From assembly GCA_910585745.1 (NCBI GenBank), contig CAJUFM010000010.1, positions 1-55,142 on the forward strand: a stretch of 55,142 nt of DNA, written 5' to 3'. A model generated the notes under the pieces. The model ran no database searches and had not been told where the DNA came from. It worked only from the letters and a program-made list of their open reading frames with translations. The stretch's first letter is position 1, and every line of letters starts with the position of its first letter. Below, piece by piece: positions 42,250 to 51,471 of this stretch. Made by a program: the position numbers and the translations under genes. This stretch comes from an uncultured Eubacterium sp. Its GTDB lineage: Bacteria > Bacillota > Clostridia > Lachnospirales > Lachnospiraceae.

Positions 42250-43446
42250 TTAGAAATCTCCATCAATATTTGTCCGAAAATCACCGTTTATCATATTCAC
42301 AAGACAATAATACTCGCCGCAGTTCGGTTCTTTCATACTGCTGCCCGTCTTTTTATTTAAAATAAAAGCATAAACCGGAGTTCCTTCCACTCTGATTCCT
42401 GGGTTAAAACCGCGTTGTCCATTTCTAATCTCGCTGGGGCACAGAATATATAAGGGCACAATATCCTCAAAACGATATGTCAATCCAGATAGATTTTCAT
42501 GTACGATCCTGATGGCACTTTCAAGATCCACGACCTGATCCACCCTCTGTGCTTCTTTCAGCTTCAGACGCCCACCCAGGTTTGAACAAAATGCCAGCTC
42601 ATCTGAGGCAGTGTATTGAAGCTGGACTCCAAAGGGGAATACTGACGGCTCCGTCTCTATCATTTGCTGGTCATCATTATGACCACTATTTTCCTTATTT
42701 GACACTCCCCTGAGATCAGAAAGAGGAGTATTTAAGTTGCAGACAGGCATCCCCTTATATTCATATTCAACACTTAATTCAATCATTTCCGGAGAATCTA
42801 ACGAATCCTCTCCATCCTGCCCCATGATATAGGCATCCGCTATTTTATAATAAAATCCCTTTGTTTCCATATTATCCTCAAGCCATTTTCTGGCGCGGGT
42901 ACATATAAGTGATAACGGCTGGGCGCCGTCTTTCAACCCTACTCTTACCTCAGAATCAGAAATATCCTCCTTTCTCAAGTCAAAGCGTTTTTTCATCGTA
43001 TATTCCTTTTTTCCAATATTGGAATAGCATAAAAATCCCGCTTCTCCTATAGCACAGTACTGCCTTTCCTTCTTGTCGTCATAAACCAATAGATCATCTT
43101 TTTTCTTCCAGATGTCTTTACCGCCTATGCCAAACAATTTTTCATAATTTTTCTTTTCCTTCATTACATCGATCTGCTCTGTCTCCATATCCAGAACTGC
43201 CATCTCACCAATACGAGAAAAATCGACCGTATCAGGGAGTTTCAGATTATCCGCCTTATACGTTATATCAGACATCTTTGTCCTCTTCAGTTCTGAAACA
43301 GCACAGTATTTAACACCGAAGGTTCCTTGATCCGAACTTTCTTCAGGAGAACTTTCCTTTTTGTTGACAGTTTTCAGCTCCCCCTCACAGCCACATAAAA
43401 ATATGCCCATGCAAATGATACAGATAAAAAAAAGACTTTTCTTCAT
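42250..43446 (-). CDS. Unknown lipoprotein, 398 aa
   Basis: The N-terminus has a lipoprotein signal: KK, a hydrophobic core, and an LCGC lipobox with Cys near residue 19, so the mature protein is anchored outside the membrane. The rest is soluble, with many Lys/Glu and several beta-like segments; no enzyme motif is seen. It lies 152 bases after the solute-binding lipoprotein gene and has its own GGAGG site. The operon context with a histidine kinase suggests a role in sensing or at the envelope, but this is not shown. Confidence 0.6.
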   Translation of the reverse strand: MKKSLFFICIICMGIFLCGCEGELKTVNKKESSPEESSDQGTFGVKYCAVSELKRTKMSDITYKADNLKLPDTVDFSRIGEMAVLDMETEQIDVMKEKKNYEKLFGIGGKDIWKKKDDLLVYDDKKERQYCAIGEAGFLCYSNIGKKEYTMKKRFDLRKEDISDSEVRVGLKDGAQPLSLICTRARKWLEDNMETKGFYYKIADAYIMGQDGEDSLDSPEMIELSVEYEYKGMPVCNLNTPLSDLRGVSNKENSGHNDDQQMIETEPSVFPFGVQLQYTASDELAFCSNLGGRLKLKEAQRVDQVVDLESAIRIVHENLSGLTYRFEDIVPLYILCPSEIRNGQRGFNPGIRVEGTPVYAFILNKKTGSSMKEPNCGEYYCLVNMINGDFRTNIDGDF

Positions 43447-43481
43447 AAGCTATACCTCCATATTACTTTTATTTGCTTAGC

Positions 43482-43497
43482 TCCATGGCGCCATGGA
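43482..43497. promoter_or_regulatory. 16-bp perfect palindrome upstream of the lipoprotein gene
   Basis: TCCATGGCGCCATGGA is perfectly self-complementary. It lies 36 bases before the lipoprotein start, inside the gap from the solute-binding gene. It could be an operator or an RNA stem between the two cistrons. Confidence 0.45.
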
Positions 43498-43598
43498 ACC
43501 AACTTTAAATATAGCTTACCAGAAAAATCTTTAGTTATAGTCTATAAAATCCTTACAAATATCTTACGAATAGTTCAAAACAGGAAATAACGCTCCGG

Positions 43599-44918
43599 TC
43601 ATCCCAGCGAATCCTCCTGAAGCTTATCAAACTTTTTCATACATTCCTCCACGGAAGAACCCTTTAGCAGCTCCCTGACAATGTTACAAATATTTCCCCA
43701 CTGTTCCACCTTCATACTGGCATTGGAGCCGAGTACATAAACTCCCTCGTTTACCTTTTCTTTAAGCGGTTTAAGTGCATCAATACAATCCACCTCCACA
43801 TTTTTGGAAGGAGAGATCACCTTATTGGTTTCAGAGTAGGTCCTGAGCTGCTCGTCGGAAAGTATAATATCCAGAACGTCCTTCGTATCTTTCAGTTTTT
43901 TGGCCTCGGCAAGAACACCATATCCCGTCATAGAGATCACCGGCATCTGCCCGCGATGGCTCGGGAATCCGATCACCTGTAGGTTGAAGTCCACTTTGCC
44001 GTAAGCGGTCTCCGCGTTGGCTGCTCCCCAGTATGCCATGACGATAGGCGTCTTCTGGGCTCTGAAATCCGGTCCTTCCCCTTCAATGGCCTCATAGGTA
44101 TATGCTTTGTCTGCATCAATGTATCCTGCATCGATCAATTTCTTCAGATACTCAAAACCAGGGCGCATATAATCCCTTAACTTCTTTTCACCACTGTTGA
44201 TCGCCTGTATCTCCTCATCCATATGTTCCCCACTATACAGATCTGCATAAGCCTGAGCCAAAACAAAATTTTCCAGCCACCAGCGGTTCGCCCCGATGGG
44301 AGTTTCGATCCCATTCTCCTTAAACACCCGACAGCACTCCATCAGTTCTTCTGGTGTGCCCGGCAGATCCAGATCATATTTATCAAACATATCTTTGTTG
44401 ACAAATAAACCATAGACCACGATCTCCTGGGGAATCGCTACCAGTTTTCCATTTACAGTATTCGCGGTCTTCACCACATCTCTCAGATTTTTTGCACTGT
44501 CCAGCACTGACAGATCTGCCAGTCTCTCCTCATTCCCCAGTATCTGGATCGTATCCGGATTCAACAAATACAAGTCATCCATATTGTTTCGTGCCCGGTC
44601 CAGAGCGACCTCATCATAAGTCTTTTCCTTATAATTCTCTGCGGTATAGGTTCTGTACTCTACTGTGAGTCCCAGTTTCTTTTCCGCCTCGCTGACAGTG
44701 ATATCAAATGCTGTTCTCGCTTTATTGTCCGCATTCGGGTCGGTTTTTTCCATGGGGCCAAAGAGATTCACTGTTTTGACAACACTTTTCCGGTCACTTA
44801 CCAGATTTTCATCAAGATCTCCCCCCTGCTTTGTACAGGCAGCCATCGTGATCACCATAATTCCTGTAAGAGAAATGGCTGTTAACCTATTTAATTTCTT
44901 TCTGAAATTGCTTAACAT
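43599..44918 (-). CDS. Extracellular solute-binding lipoprotein (family 1-like)
   Basis: 439 residues with a lipoprotein signal (core TAISLTGIMVITMAAC, lipid Cys near 28). The body resembles family 1 sugar-type binding proteins: an LFGPMEKTDPNAD start, a DKYDLDLPGTPEELMECC segment, and an ANRWWLENF stretch typical of the two-lobed fold. The ligand is probably a sugar, but this is not certain. No permease or ATPase genes are near it. It lies 13 bases after the hybrid kinase gene, which points to a sensory partner role, feeding a signal to the kinase, rather than transport. Confidence 0.75.
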   Translation of the reverse strand: MLSNFRKKLNRLTAISLTGIMVITMAACTKQGGDLDENLVSDRKSVVKTVNLFGPMEKTDPNADNKARTAFDITVSEAEKKLGLTVEYRTYTAENYKEKTYDEVALDRARNNMDDLYLLNPDTIQILGNEERLADLSVLDSAKNLRDVVKTANTVNGKLVAIPQEIVVYGLFVNKDMFDKYDLDLPGTPEELMECCRVFKENGIETPIGANRWWLENFVLAQAYADLYSGEHMDEEIQAINSGEKKLRDYMRPGFEYLKKLIDAGYIDADKAYTYEAIEGEGPDFRAQKTPIVMAYWGAANAETAYGKVDFNLQVIGFPSHRGQMPVISMTGYGVLAEAKKLKDTKDVLDIILSDEQLRTYSETNKVISPSKNVEVDCIDALKPLKEKVNEGVYVLGSNASMKVEQWGNICNIVRELLKGSSVEECMKKFDKLQEDSLG

Positions 44919-44931
44919 CCCACTCTTCCTT

Positions 44932-47520
44932 TCATTTTAAATACTTACCCAGCGTCTTTTTGATGGATTCCATATCAATGGGCTTGGCAATATGTGCATT
45001 CATCCCCGCTGCCAGAGCGTCCTTTACATCTTCTGCGAAGGCATTTGCTGTCATCGCAATGATTGGTATTGTTTTTGCATCCTCCCGCTCCAGTGCCCGG
45101 ATCGCCCTGGTTGCCTCATAACCATTCATTATCGGCATCTGCACATCCATCAGGATAGCGTCAAACTCATCCTTTTCTGCACGAGAGAACCGCTCCAGTA
45201 CCAGCTCTCCATTCTCTGTGATCTCGCAGCTAGCACCTTCTCCACTCAATACTTCTGACAGAATCTCCGAATTGATCTCATTGTCCTCTGCCACCAGGAA
45301 GTTCCGTCCTTCCAGACTGTAGTCCTGGGCCTCATCCTCTTTCTTATCCTCGCTGGAAATTCCTAAATGAAGCTCCCTCACTTTCTCTTTCAGGGCTGAC
45401 ACAAAGAAAGGTTTGGAAAGAAATCCATCAATACCAGCCTGTTCTGCCTCTTCCTCCAGTTCATCCCAGTCATAGGATGTCAGAAGCAGGATTGGAATAT
45501 GTTCGGGCAGTTTTTCCCGAATCTGTCTGGTGGTCTCTATGCCATTCATTTCAGGCATCTTCCAGTCCAGCAGGATCATTTGATACGGATCCTCCTGCTC
45601 ACAGGCATCCCACACCTTCTGGATCCCCTCCGGGCCGCTACGGGATACATCCACAGAAACGGGCGTATCCTCCATAAGCATTTGTATATTATCGAGAATA
45701 TCTTCTTCGTCGTCCACAACAAGCATTCTGGAAACACCATGCTCTTTCCAGAACTGTTCATCCATCACTTCCTCTGGAATACGAAGTTCCAGATCCACTG
45801 TGAAACAGCTTCCCTTATCTACCTCACTGGCGACCTCGATCGTGCCTCCCATAAGTTTTACGATATTTTTTGTGATCGCCATCCCCAGTCCGGTGCCCTG
45901 CACCTTATTGGTAGTGCTGTTCTCAGCTCTCGTAAAGGCATCAAATATGTTCTCAAGATATTCCGGCGTCATACCATAACCATTATCCTCAACCTCGATA
46001 CGTATATGCTCGTACTGGCTGGAACGCTGTTCCAGCCCGATGATACGCAGCCAGATCTTTCCCCCTTCCTGGGTATATTTCACCGCATTGGACAAAAGAT
46101 TGATCAATATCTGATTGATCCTGGTCTCATCACCGATCAAATATTCATGTTTCACACCGGTCACCGTAACTTCAAAGGTCTGTCCCCTGTCCTCTGCTGC
46201 TGGGCGGATAATGGCATCCACCGATGAGATCATGCTGCTCAAGGTAAACTCCCCAATAGTCAACACAACTTTTCCGCTCTCGATCTTAGATACATCTAAA
46301 ACATCATTGATGAGGCTGAGCAAATGCTGCCCAGAGGCGGTAATCTTCTTTGTATATTCCTTCACCTTTGCAGCATTATCCGCTTCCTTTGCCAGCAGGG
46401 AGGTAAATCCCAGGATCGCATTCATCGGCGTCCGGATGTCATGAGACATATTGGACAAAAAGGTGGTTTTTGAATGATTGGCAATCTGTGCCACCTGCAA
46501 TGCCTCTGCCAGCTGTTTATTATGGATCTCCCGTTCTTTCTCCCGCTCTTTTCTGCTCTTGTTCTGCTGCCTCTGGCTAAAAAAGAACAACCCGCAGCAG
46601 ATAAAAAAGGTCAGCAGCATGACTACCACCACAAAATAAATATTGTGGTTTACCGCTGTTCCTTCCCGCTGAATCGCCTCTACCGGCACATACCCTATCA
46701 GATATGTAACCCCGCCGTTGACTGACCACATATAGATCAGGGATTCTTTCCCCTGTATATCATGATAGAACATGATATTTTTTCCCGCTTTGATATGGTC
46801 TGAAACCTTTGTCTTTATTTTCTCTTCATGTATTTTATTGGCACGGTAGAAATCTGACAGATTTATGTGCCCTGCTGCCCGTTCTCCCATTCCTTTTGGT
46901 TTTAACACCAGCCTCTGGCTCTTTACGTCCATAATATAAAGAATAGCACTGTTATTATAAAATTTATTTGGCAGCGCATCCTCAAAAGAATCATAGATAT
47001 ACTCTATATAAAGGGTAGCGATCTCCTTGTCTTCCTTTTTAACCGGGCACCGCATCGTATATGCCCAGGTTCCCATACCGTTTAAGTAGGACTGGGACAT
47101 TGCCAGCCCCAGGACTGTCTTTCCCGTGGAAAAATCTAATTTCTTAGGAGAAAATGAGCTCCCGGAATTGGAAATCCCCTCTGATTGTCCCTTTGGTACC
47201 ATGGATATCGTAATCATGGTATCATTTCTATTATATGACCGGATAAACTCTTCGGGATCTTCCATAATGGCGAGCTCCTGAGCCAGCAGCTTTTGAAACT
47301 CTGCCTCTCTTTTGAGCATCACTTCTATCGTCCCCCGGATCAGATCCAGATTTTCACTCAGGTTTTCCACAGCTGATGCCGACATCTTCGTCGATATTTT
47401 ATCCGCCGCCACATACACTGCCACACCCATAATAGAAAAAAACAATATAATGGGGATAATTAAATTAATGCCTCTTCTTGTTCGATTTCTTTTCTTTCTC
47501 TTTTTCATCTCATGAATCAT
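44932..47520 (-). CDS. Hybrid sensor histidine kinase with two receiver domains
   Basis: 862 residues. One membrane helix near 20-44, an extracellular sensor part (about 45-290) and a second helix near 295-315 come first. Then HisKA with phospho-acceptor His360 (NMSHDIRTPMN), HATPase with NLLSNAVKYT, and two receivers with phospho-acceptor Asp652 and Asp792 (LLDWKMPEMNG and LMDVQMPIMNG). The protein probably senses through its partner binding lipoprotein. No DNA-binding response regulator is near it, so the output must come from another protein or from the receivers themselves. The start may be 47520 or 47508, where spacing to AAAGG is better. Confidence 0.9.
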   Translation of the reverse strand: MIHEMKKRKKRNRTRRGINLIIPIILFFSIMGVAVYVAADKISTKMSASAVENLSENLDLIRGTIEVMLKREAEFQKLLAQELAIMEDPEEFIRSYNRNDTMITISMVPKGQSEGISNSGSSFSPKKLDFSTGKTVLGLAMSQSYLNGMGTWAYTMRCPVKKEDKEIATLYIEYIYDSFEDALPNKFYNNSAILYIMDVKSQRLVLKPKGMGERAAGHINLSDFYRANKIHEEKIKTKVSDHIKAGKNIMFYHDIQGKESLIYMWSVNGGVTYLIGYVPVEAIQREGTAVNHNIYFVVVVMLLTFFICCGLFFFSQRQQNKSRKEREKEREIHNKQLAEALQVAQIANHSKTTFLSNMSHDIRTPMNAILGFTSLLAKEADNAAKVKEYTKKITASGQHLLSLINDVLDVSKIESGKVVLTIGEFTLSSMISSVDAIIRPAAEDRGQTFEVTVTGVKHEYLIGDETRINQILINLLSNAVKYTQEGGKIWLRIIGLEQRSSQYEHIRIEVEDNGYGMTPEYLENIFDAFTRAENSTTNKVQGTGLGMAITKNIVKLMGGTIEVASEVDKGSCFTVDLELRIPEEVMDEQFWKEHGVSRMLVVDDEEDILDNIQMLMEDTPVSVDVSRSGPEGIQKVWDACEQEDPYQMILLDWKMPEMNGIETTRQIREKLPEHIPILLLTSYDWDELEEEAEQAGIDGFLSKPFFVSALKEKVRELHLGISSEDKKEDEAQDYSLEGRNFLVAEDNEINSEILSEVLSGEGASCEITENGELVLERFSRAEKDEFDAILMDVQMPIMNGYEATRAIRALEREDAKTIPIIAMTANAFAEDVKDALAAGMNAHIAKPIDMESIKKTLGKYLK

Positions 47521-47550
47521 CCTTTTATTATATATTCTTCTATATATACC

Positions 47551-47579
47551 ATTGTACTCACATGATTAAAAGAAGTCAA
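47551..47579 (-). promoter_or_regulatory. SigmaA-type promoter of the sensor kinase operon
   Basis: TTGACT (47579-47574), a 17-base spacer, and TACAAT (47556-47551) on the minus strand. The transcription start would be about 25-35 bases before the kinase start. Confidence 0.65.
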
Positions 47580-47663
47580 GATTTTATGGTATCGCCGGAA
47601 GCTTATTATGATCCGGTGATGAGTACCCGCCCCTGAATGCCCTGCAGCCAGAAACTTTGACAG

Positions 47664-47705
47664 AAAAAGACTGCCACCGCAAAATTATCTTTGATGGTGA
47701 CAGTC
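47664..47705 (-). terminator. Terminator of the acyl-carrier-protein cluster
   Basis: On the minus strand GACTGTCACC (47705-47696) pairs with GGTGGCAGTC (47678-47669), followed by TTTTT. It lies about 50 bases after the adenylation gene stop and separates this cluster from the kinase operon. Confidence 0.75.
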
Positions 47706-47751
47706 CGGGGGTTCTTAAAAAATGTGAAAATATAATAGCATTTACCAAAAC

Positions 47752-49275
47752 TTATTTCAAATATTGCTCCAGCTTCTTTCTATCAATTTTCCCGTTGTCA
47801 TTATAGGGAAAACGCTTCAGCGGAAAATACATGGTGGGCACCATATACTTCGGAATGATCGTCAGCAGATAATCTTTCAATTCTTCTTCTGCAATCTCTC
47901 CCTGGTAAAACAGGACAATCTGTTTCTTTTCCTTATGGTAGGCCGCACAGACAACAGATACTTCCTCTTTTCCCATCGCAACAGATTCAATCTCACCCAG
48001 TTCTATCCGATAGCCGGAGTGTTTGATCTGGAAATCCTTACGGCCAGCAAATACCAGCTCGCCCCGCTCGTTGTAATACACCAGATCTCCAGTCAGATAG
48101 ATCTTTTCCCTATAAAACCTGTTCACCGGATTGTCAATATACTTTTCTTTTGTCTTTTCTTCATCATCCCAATAACCAGCTGAAAGGGAGCTTCCATATA
48201 CACACAGTTCGCCAAGCTGATTGACCTGCTCCTTGCCGATCACCTGCTCATCATCATCCAAAACCAGCAGTCCAGTATTCTCGCATGCCTTTCCAAGAGG
48301 CAGAACCTCGGAATCAGAAAATTCCCTGTCCACAATATAATAAGTACAATTCACCGTCGCCTCAGTAGGCCCATACACATTTGCAATCGTCTTTAAATTA
48401 GGAAGATATTTTCTCCAGTAATTGAGCTGTTTCACCGGCATAACCTCTCCGCCAAACATCATCAGCTCCACATTGTTCAGCGGAATAGATTTCAATAGAT
48501 CAAAGTTTGCAATGTTGACAAAAGCCGAAGGCACCCAGTAAAGGAAATTGATTTTCCGCTCGTTGATAAACTGCAGCGCCTTAGCCGGAAATGCAAAGTA
48601 TGTCGGCGGTATGATTCCCAGGGTGGCACCTGATTTCAACGTGGCATAGATATCCTGGGTAGAAATATCAAAATAAAATGGAGACTGGTTTCCCATTATT
48701 GTCTCTTCATTAATAAAAAAAGTTCTTACTGCCCAATCCGTATAATCGATCACATTGTGATTGTTGATGATAACCCCCTTTGGTGTCCCCGTTGACCCTG
48801 ATGTAAAAAATGTATAAACAGGATCTACATCCAGGATTTCGCTGACAAGCCATTCCCCTTCCTCATAACACTGGCAGCATGGAATCTCATCCATATTGAT
48901 CAGGGCAATATTCTCCAGCCCTTCCATTTTGCTTAACTTTTCTTTTGTTTTTGTATTAACAAGAATGGCTGCGGGCTGCAGAGTATGGATAATACTTTTG
49001 ACTTTTTCCTCTGGGAACCGGATATCCGTGGGAGTATAAAAATTGCCACTGTACAGGATCCCCATAAAAGCTGTTATACTTTCTACCGTTTTGGGAAGAT
49101 ATGTTAAGATGGGATTACGCCTCCCGGAAATCATCGATTGAATAGAAAAAGCAGTATCGATCGCCCGTTCCCGCAATTCTTTAAAGGTAATCTCGCATTC
49201 TAGATCAAAAAATGCAATCTTATCCGGAAGCCGCTTTGCCGTCTCCTCCAAATAACAAAGAACTGAATTCATCAT
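47752..49275 (-). CDS. Stand-alone adenylation (AMP-binding) enzyme
   Basis: About 507 residues, an adenylation domain of NRPS/DltA type. Visible core motifs are A3 (TSGSTGTPKG, about 163), A4 (YFDISTQD), A5 (NVYGPTEATVN), A7 (YLTGDLV), A8 (GRKDFQIKHSGYRIELGEIE) and A10 (NDNGKIDRKKL). The Asp in A4 is where amino-acid-activating domains contact the alpha-amine, so an amino acid is a plausible substrate. It probably loads one of the two carrier proteins in the cluster. The start at 49275 follows GGAGGGAAG. It is the last gene of the cluster and ends before a terminator. No condensation domain is present. Confidence 0.8.
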   Translation of the reverse strand: MMNSVLCYLEETAKRLPDKIAFFDLECEITFKELRERAIDTAFSIQSMISGRRNPILTYLPKTVESITAFMGILYSGNFYTPTDIRFPEEKVKSIIHTLQPAAILVNTKTKEKLSKMEGLENIALINMDEIPCCQCYEEGEWLVSEILDVDPVYTFFTSGSTGTPKGVIINNHNVIDYTDWAVRTFFINEETIMGNQSPFYFDISTQDIYATLKSGATLGIIPPTYFAFPAKALQFINERKINFLYWVPSAFVNIANFDLLKSIPLNNVELMMFGGEVMPVKQLNYWRKYLPNLKTIANVYGPTEATVNCTYYIVDREFSDSEVLPLGKACENTGLLVLDDDEQVIGKEQVNQLGELCVYGSSLSAGYWDDEEKTKEKYIDNPVNRFYREKIYLTGDLVYYNERGELVFAGRKDFQIKHSGYRIELGEIESVAMGKEEVSVVCAAYHKEKKQIVLFYQGEIAEEELKDYLLTIIPKYMVPTMYFPLKRFPYNDNGKIDRKKLEQYLK

Positions 49276-49296
49276 AGATTTCTTCCCTCCTGGCAA

Positions 49297-50121
49297 TTAT
49301 TTTTTAATATAGATAAAATTATAAATTTCATGATACGACTTCATATACATCTTTACTTTTTCGTTCCCACGCCGCAGAGCCTTTGCATTATCTTCATTGA
49401 TCCAGTAATAAAAGGTACGGATCCCCTTGTTCCACATTTCTTCAAATACCCGCCTTTCTAAATTGTACAGATAATTAGCTGATCCTCTGTTGACAGATAG
49501 ATTGCTATAAAACTTCTTTCCTTCCAGCCGGTACACATAATACGCAATGAGCTCTCCATTTTCATAATATACCATGCATTCTTTATCAGCAATAATTTTC
49601 TTCCATTTTTCCAGGGTAAATATATCGTCACATAACTCATCAAATACCTCTCTGGATGTCTGGTACAACTGTACAGCATGTTCCTCCCCCGCATATTCAC
49701 CAAACTCCGGATCATACATCTCTTGTAATAATTTCCGTCTGCCGGCTTCGGGAACCATATAAGGATTTTCGGAATAGGTCATTGTTATCCGGATATATCT
49801 TGTATATCTTTCCATACCTCCATTTATAAATACCTGCTCAAAAGGATTTGAATTGTCCTGGCAAATGTATTCCAGTACAGAATTTTCCGGCAATTGTGAC
49901 AAAAGCGCAGAACATGCAGCAGGGTCCGCCGCTGCAAAGTAAACCCTCTTCCGGAAAGGCTCCTGAACAACAAAAACAAGCGCCTTGTCATTTTCCAGGC
50001 ATTCCGCTTTTTGCATATCATCTATGGATCCAAAATAAAAATTTGTAATAAGTTTACCATGGCTTTGTTTCAGCACATTTATCTTCTTCTTTACATCTAC
50101 GATCATGTAAGTTTTCATCAT
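49297..50121 (-). CDS. GNAT-like acyltransferase, 274 aa
   Basis: A soluble protein whose second half has a GNAT/FemX-like pattern: CMVYYENGELIAYYVYRLEG (beta strands) and YWINEDNAKALRRG (a loop like those that carry the acyl-CoA site). The first half is less clear and might be an extra GNAT-like lobe. GNAT enzymes move an acyl group from CoA or a carrier protein to an amine. Start ATG follows GAGGAGG. It lies between the KAS III-like gene and the adenylation gene, separated from them by 10 and 21 bases, so all three share one operon. Confidence 0.5.
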   Translation of the reverse strand: MMKTYMIVDVKKKINVLKQSHGKLITNFYFGSIDDMQKAECLENDKALVFVVQEPFRKRVYFAAADPAACSALLSQLPENSVLEYICQDNSNPFEQVFINGGMERYTRYIRITMTYSENPYMVPEAGRRKLLQEMYDPEFGEYAGEEHAVQLYQTSREVFDELCDDIFTLEKWKKIIADKECMVYYENGELIAYYVYRLEGKKFYSNLSVNRGSANYLYNLERRVFEEMWNKGIRTFYYWINEDNAKALRRGNEKVKMYMKSYHEIYNFIYIKK

Positions 50122-50131
50122 TTCTGCCTCC

Positions 50132-51190
50132 TCAAAGATCAGACACTATATTTTCACAAAAATCCAGGCAGCCAACCTCCATGATCAGCGAAGCCCAGGT
50201 AAGTCCCCCTCCAAAACCGGACAGACAGCAACGGTTATTTTTTGAAAGCAGATCCTCTGCCACATCTGTCGTCATAATAGCTGGGATCGTTCCCGAATCT
50301 GAGTTCCCCAGCTTTTCTGTGATGTCCATCGGCAGCTTGGCATAAGGGACTCCCATCTTTTCGGCTAATTTTTGCAACATAAACTTATTCGGCTGATGAA
50401 ACAGGAAATAATCTATATCTTCCTTTGTCATACCAGCCTTTTCTAATAATTCAGAAACAGCTGGTGGAACTTCCTTCTGCACAAAATTAAATACACCTGT
50501 CCCATCCATAGAAACCCCAAGACAGGGAATATTATTCGTCTGCCGGGCAAAATGCTCCGGTGTCATAGGGTTCCTGAATCCACCTTCATGTATGATAAGT
50601 GCATCTCTCTGCGATCCATCATTATATATACTGGCATATATCTTTTTTTCATCCCCTGTGTTTTCTACAATTGATATATTCGCAATATCACCGCCAAAGG
50701 ATGGGTGTTCAAATTTGGGTTCATTCTCGTCAGATTTTCTATTAAAGATTTCTCCCGTACATACAAGTACCTTTTTATCACCAAGATGTTCCAATAACAT
50801 AAAAGCCTGAATGAGCCCCATTACATATCCTGCACATGCCTGCATGATATCTACACAATACACATCATGATCTAATCCCATTTCCCCCTGAATAATATTA
50901 CTGATCTGAGGCAAAAAATAATCTGGCGAGAGAGTGGAAACAACAACCGCCCCAATTTCTTCCTTTTTTATCTTTTCATGTTCTGTAAGATAGTTAAGAC
51001 CATATAACAACATGTCCGACAAGGTTGTTGTCCCTTTTACCCTGCGTCGTGCACCAAAACCAATTATCCTTTTCAGCCTGCGGTTCTTCACATCTTTCGG
51101 GTCTGCTGCTTCGTCTTCAAAAAGGTATTCATTCTCAGGAAGTATAGACAGCACACCTGATATTCTTTTACCTTCAAAATCCAGAATCAT
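50132..51190 (-). CDS. 3-oxoacyl-ACP synthase III (KAS III/FabH-like)
   Basis: 352 residues with the KAS III fold and catalytic triad Cys119 (MQACAGYV), His265 (FHQPNKFM) and Asn296 (KLGNSDSGTIP). FabH condenses acyl-CoA with malonyl-ACP. A specialised role is likely here, because the gene is next to an ACP and lies outside a fatty acid operon. The N-terminus differs from house-keeping FabH (extra acidic EYLFEDEAADPKDV region). The start ATG overlaps the upstream acyl carrier gene by four bases. It could make a short acyl group for an amide or sugar modification. Confidence 0.85.
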   Translation of the reverse strand: MILDFEGKRISGVLSILPENEYLFEDEAADPKDVKNRRLKRIIGFGARRRVKGTTTLSDMLLYGLNYLTEHEKIKKEEIGAVVVSTLSPDYFLPQISNIIQGEMGLDHDVYCVDIMQACAGYVMGLIQAFMLLEHLGDKKVLVCTGEIFNRKSDENEPKFEHPSFGGDIANISIVENTGDEKKIYASIYNDGSQRDALIIHEGGFRNPMTPEHFARQTNNIPCLGVSMDGTGVFNFVQKEVPPAVSELLEKAGMTKEDIDYFLFHQPNKFMLQKLAEKMGVPYAKLPMDITEKLGNSDSGTIPAIMTTDVAEDLLSKNNRCCLSGFGGGLTWASLIMEVGCLDFCENIVSDL

Positions 51191-51420
51191 TTTTCCTCCT
51201 TATTTTTGCTAACTAGATTACTAATATCCTGAACTGTTTCAAAATTTTCCGGAAGTACATCCAATCCGTCAATAATCACACCAAATGTCGTTTCCAGTTC
51301 AGAAACCAATGTGACAATATCAAATGAATCCAGGTAGCCGTCTTCGACAAAATTATCACTTTCTTCAAAATCAAATTCTGGCCGTATTTCTTTCAAAATA
51401 CTGAAGATCTTCTCTTCCAT
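51187..51420 (-). CDS. Acyl carrier protein 1
   Basis: A 77-residue acidic four-helix protein with the phosphopantetheine Ser32 in GYLDSFDI. The middle segment GLDVLPENFETVQDISN is typical. It differs from a general fatty acid ACP by its FD and IV after the Ser, as seen in specialised pathways. It overlaps the KAS III-like gene by four bases, so they probably work as a pair. Start follows GGAGGAG. Confidence 0.85.
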   Translation of the reverse strand: MEEKIFSILKEIRPEFDFEESDNFVEDGYLDSFDIVTLVSELETTFGVIIDGLDVLPENFETVQDISNLVSKNKEEK

Positions 51421-51471
51421 TTTATTTTCTCCTCCTAAACTGACATGCTGTTTTCTGCTACACCACCATAT

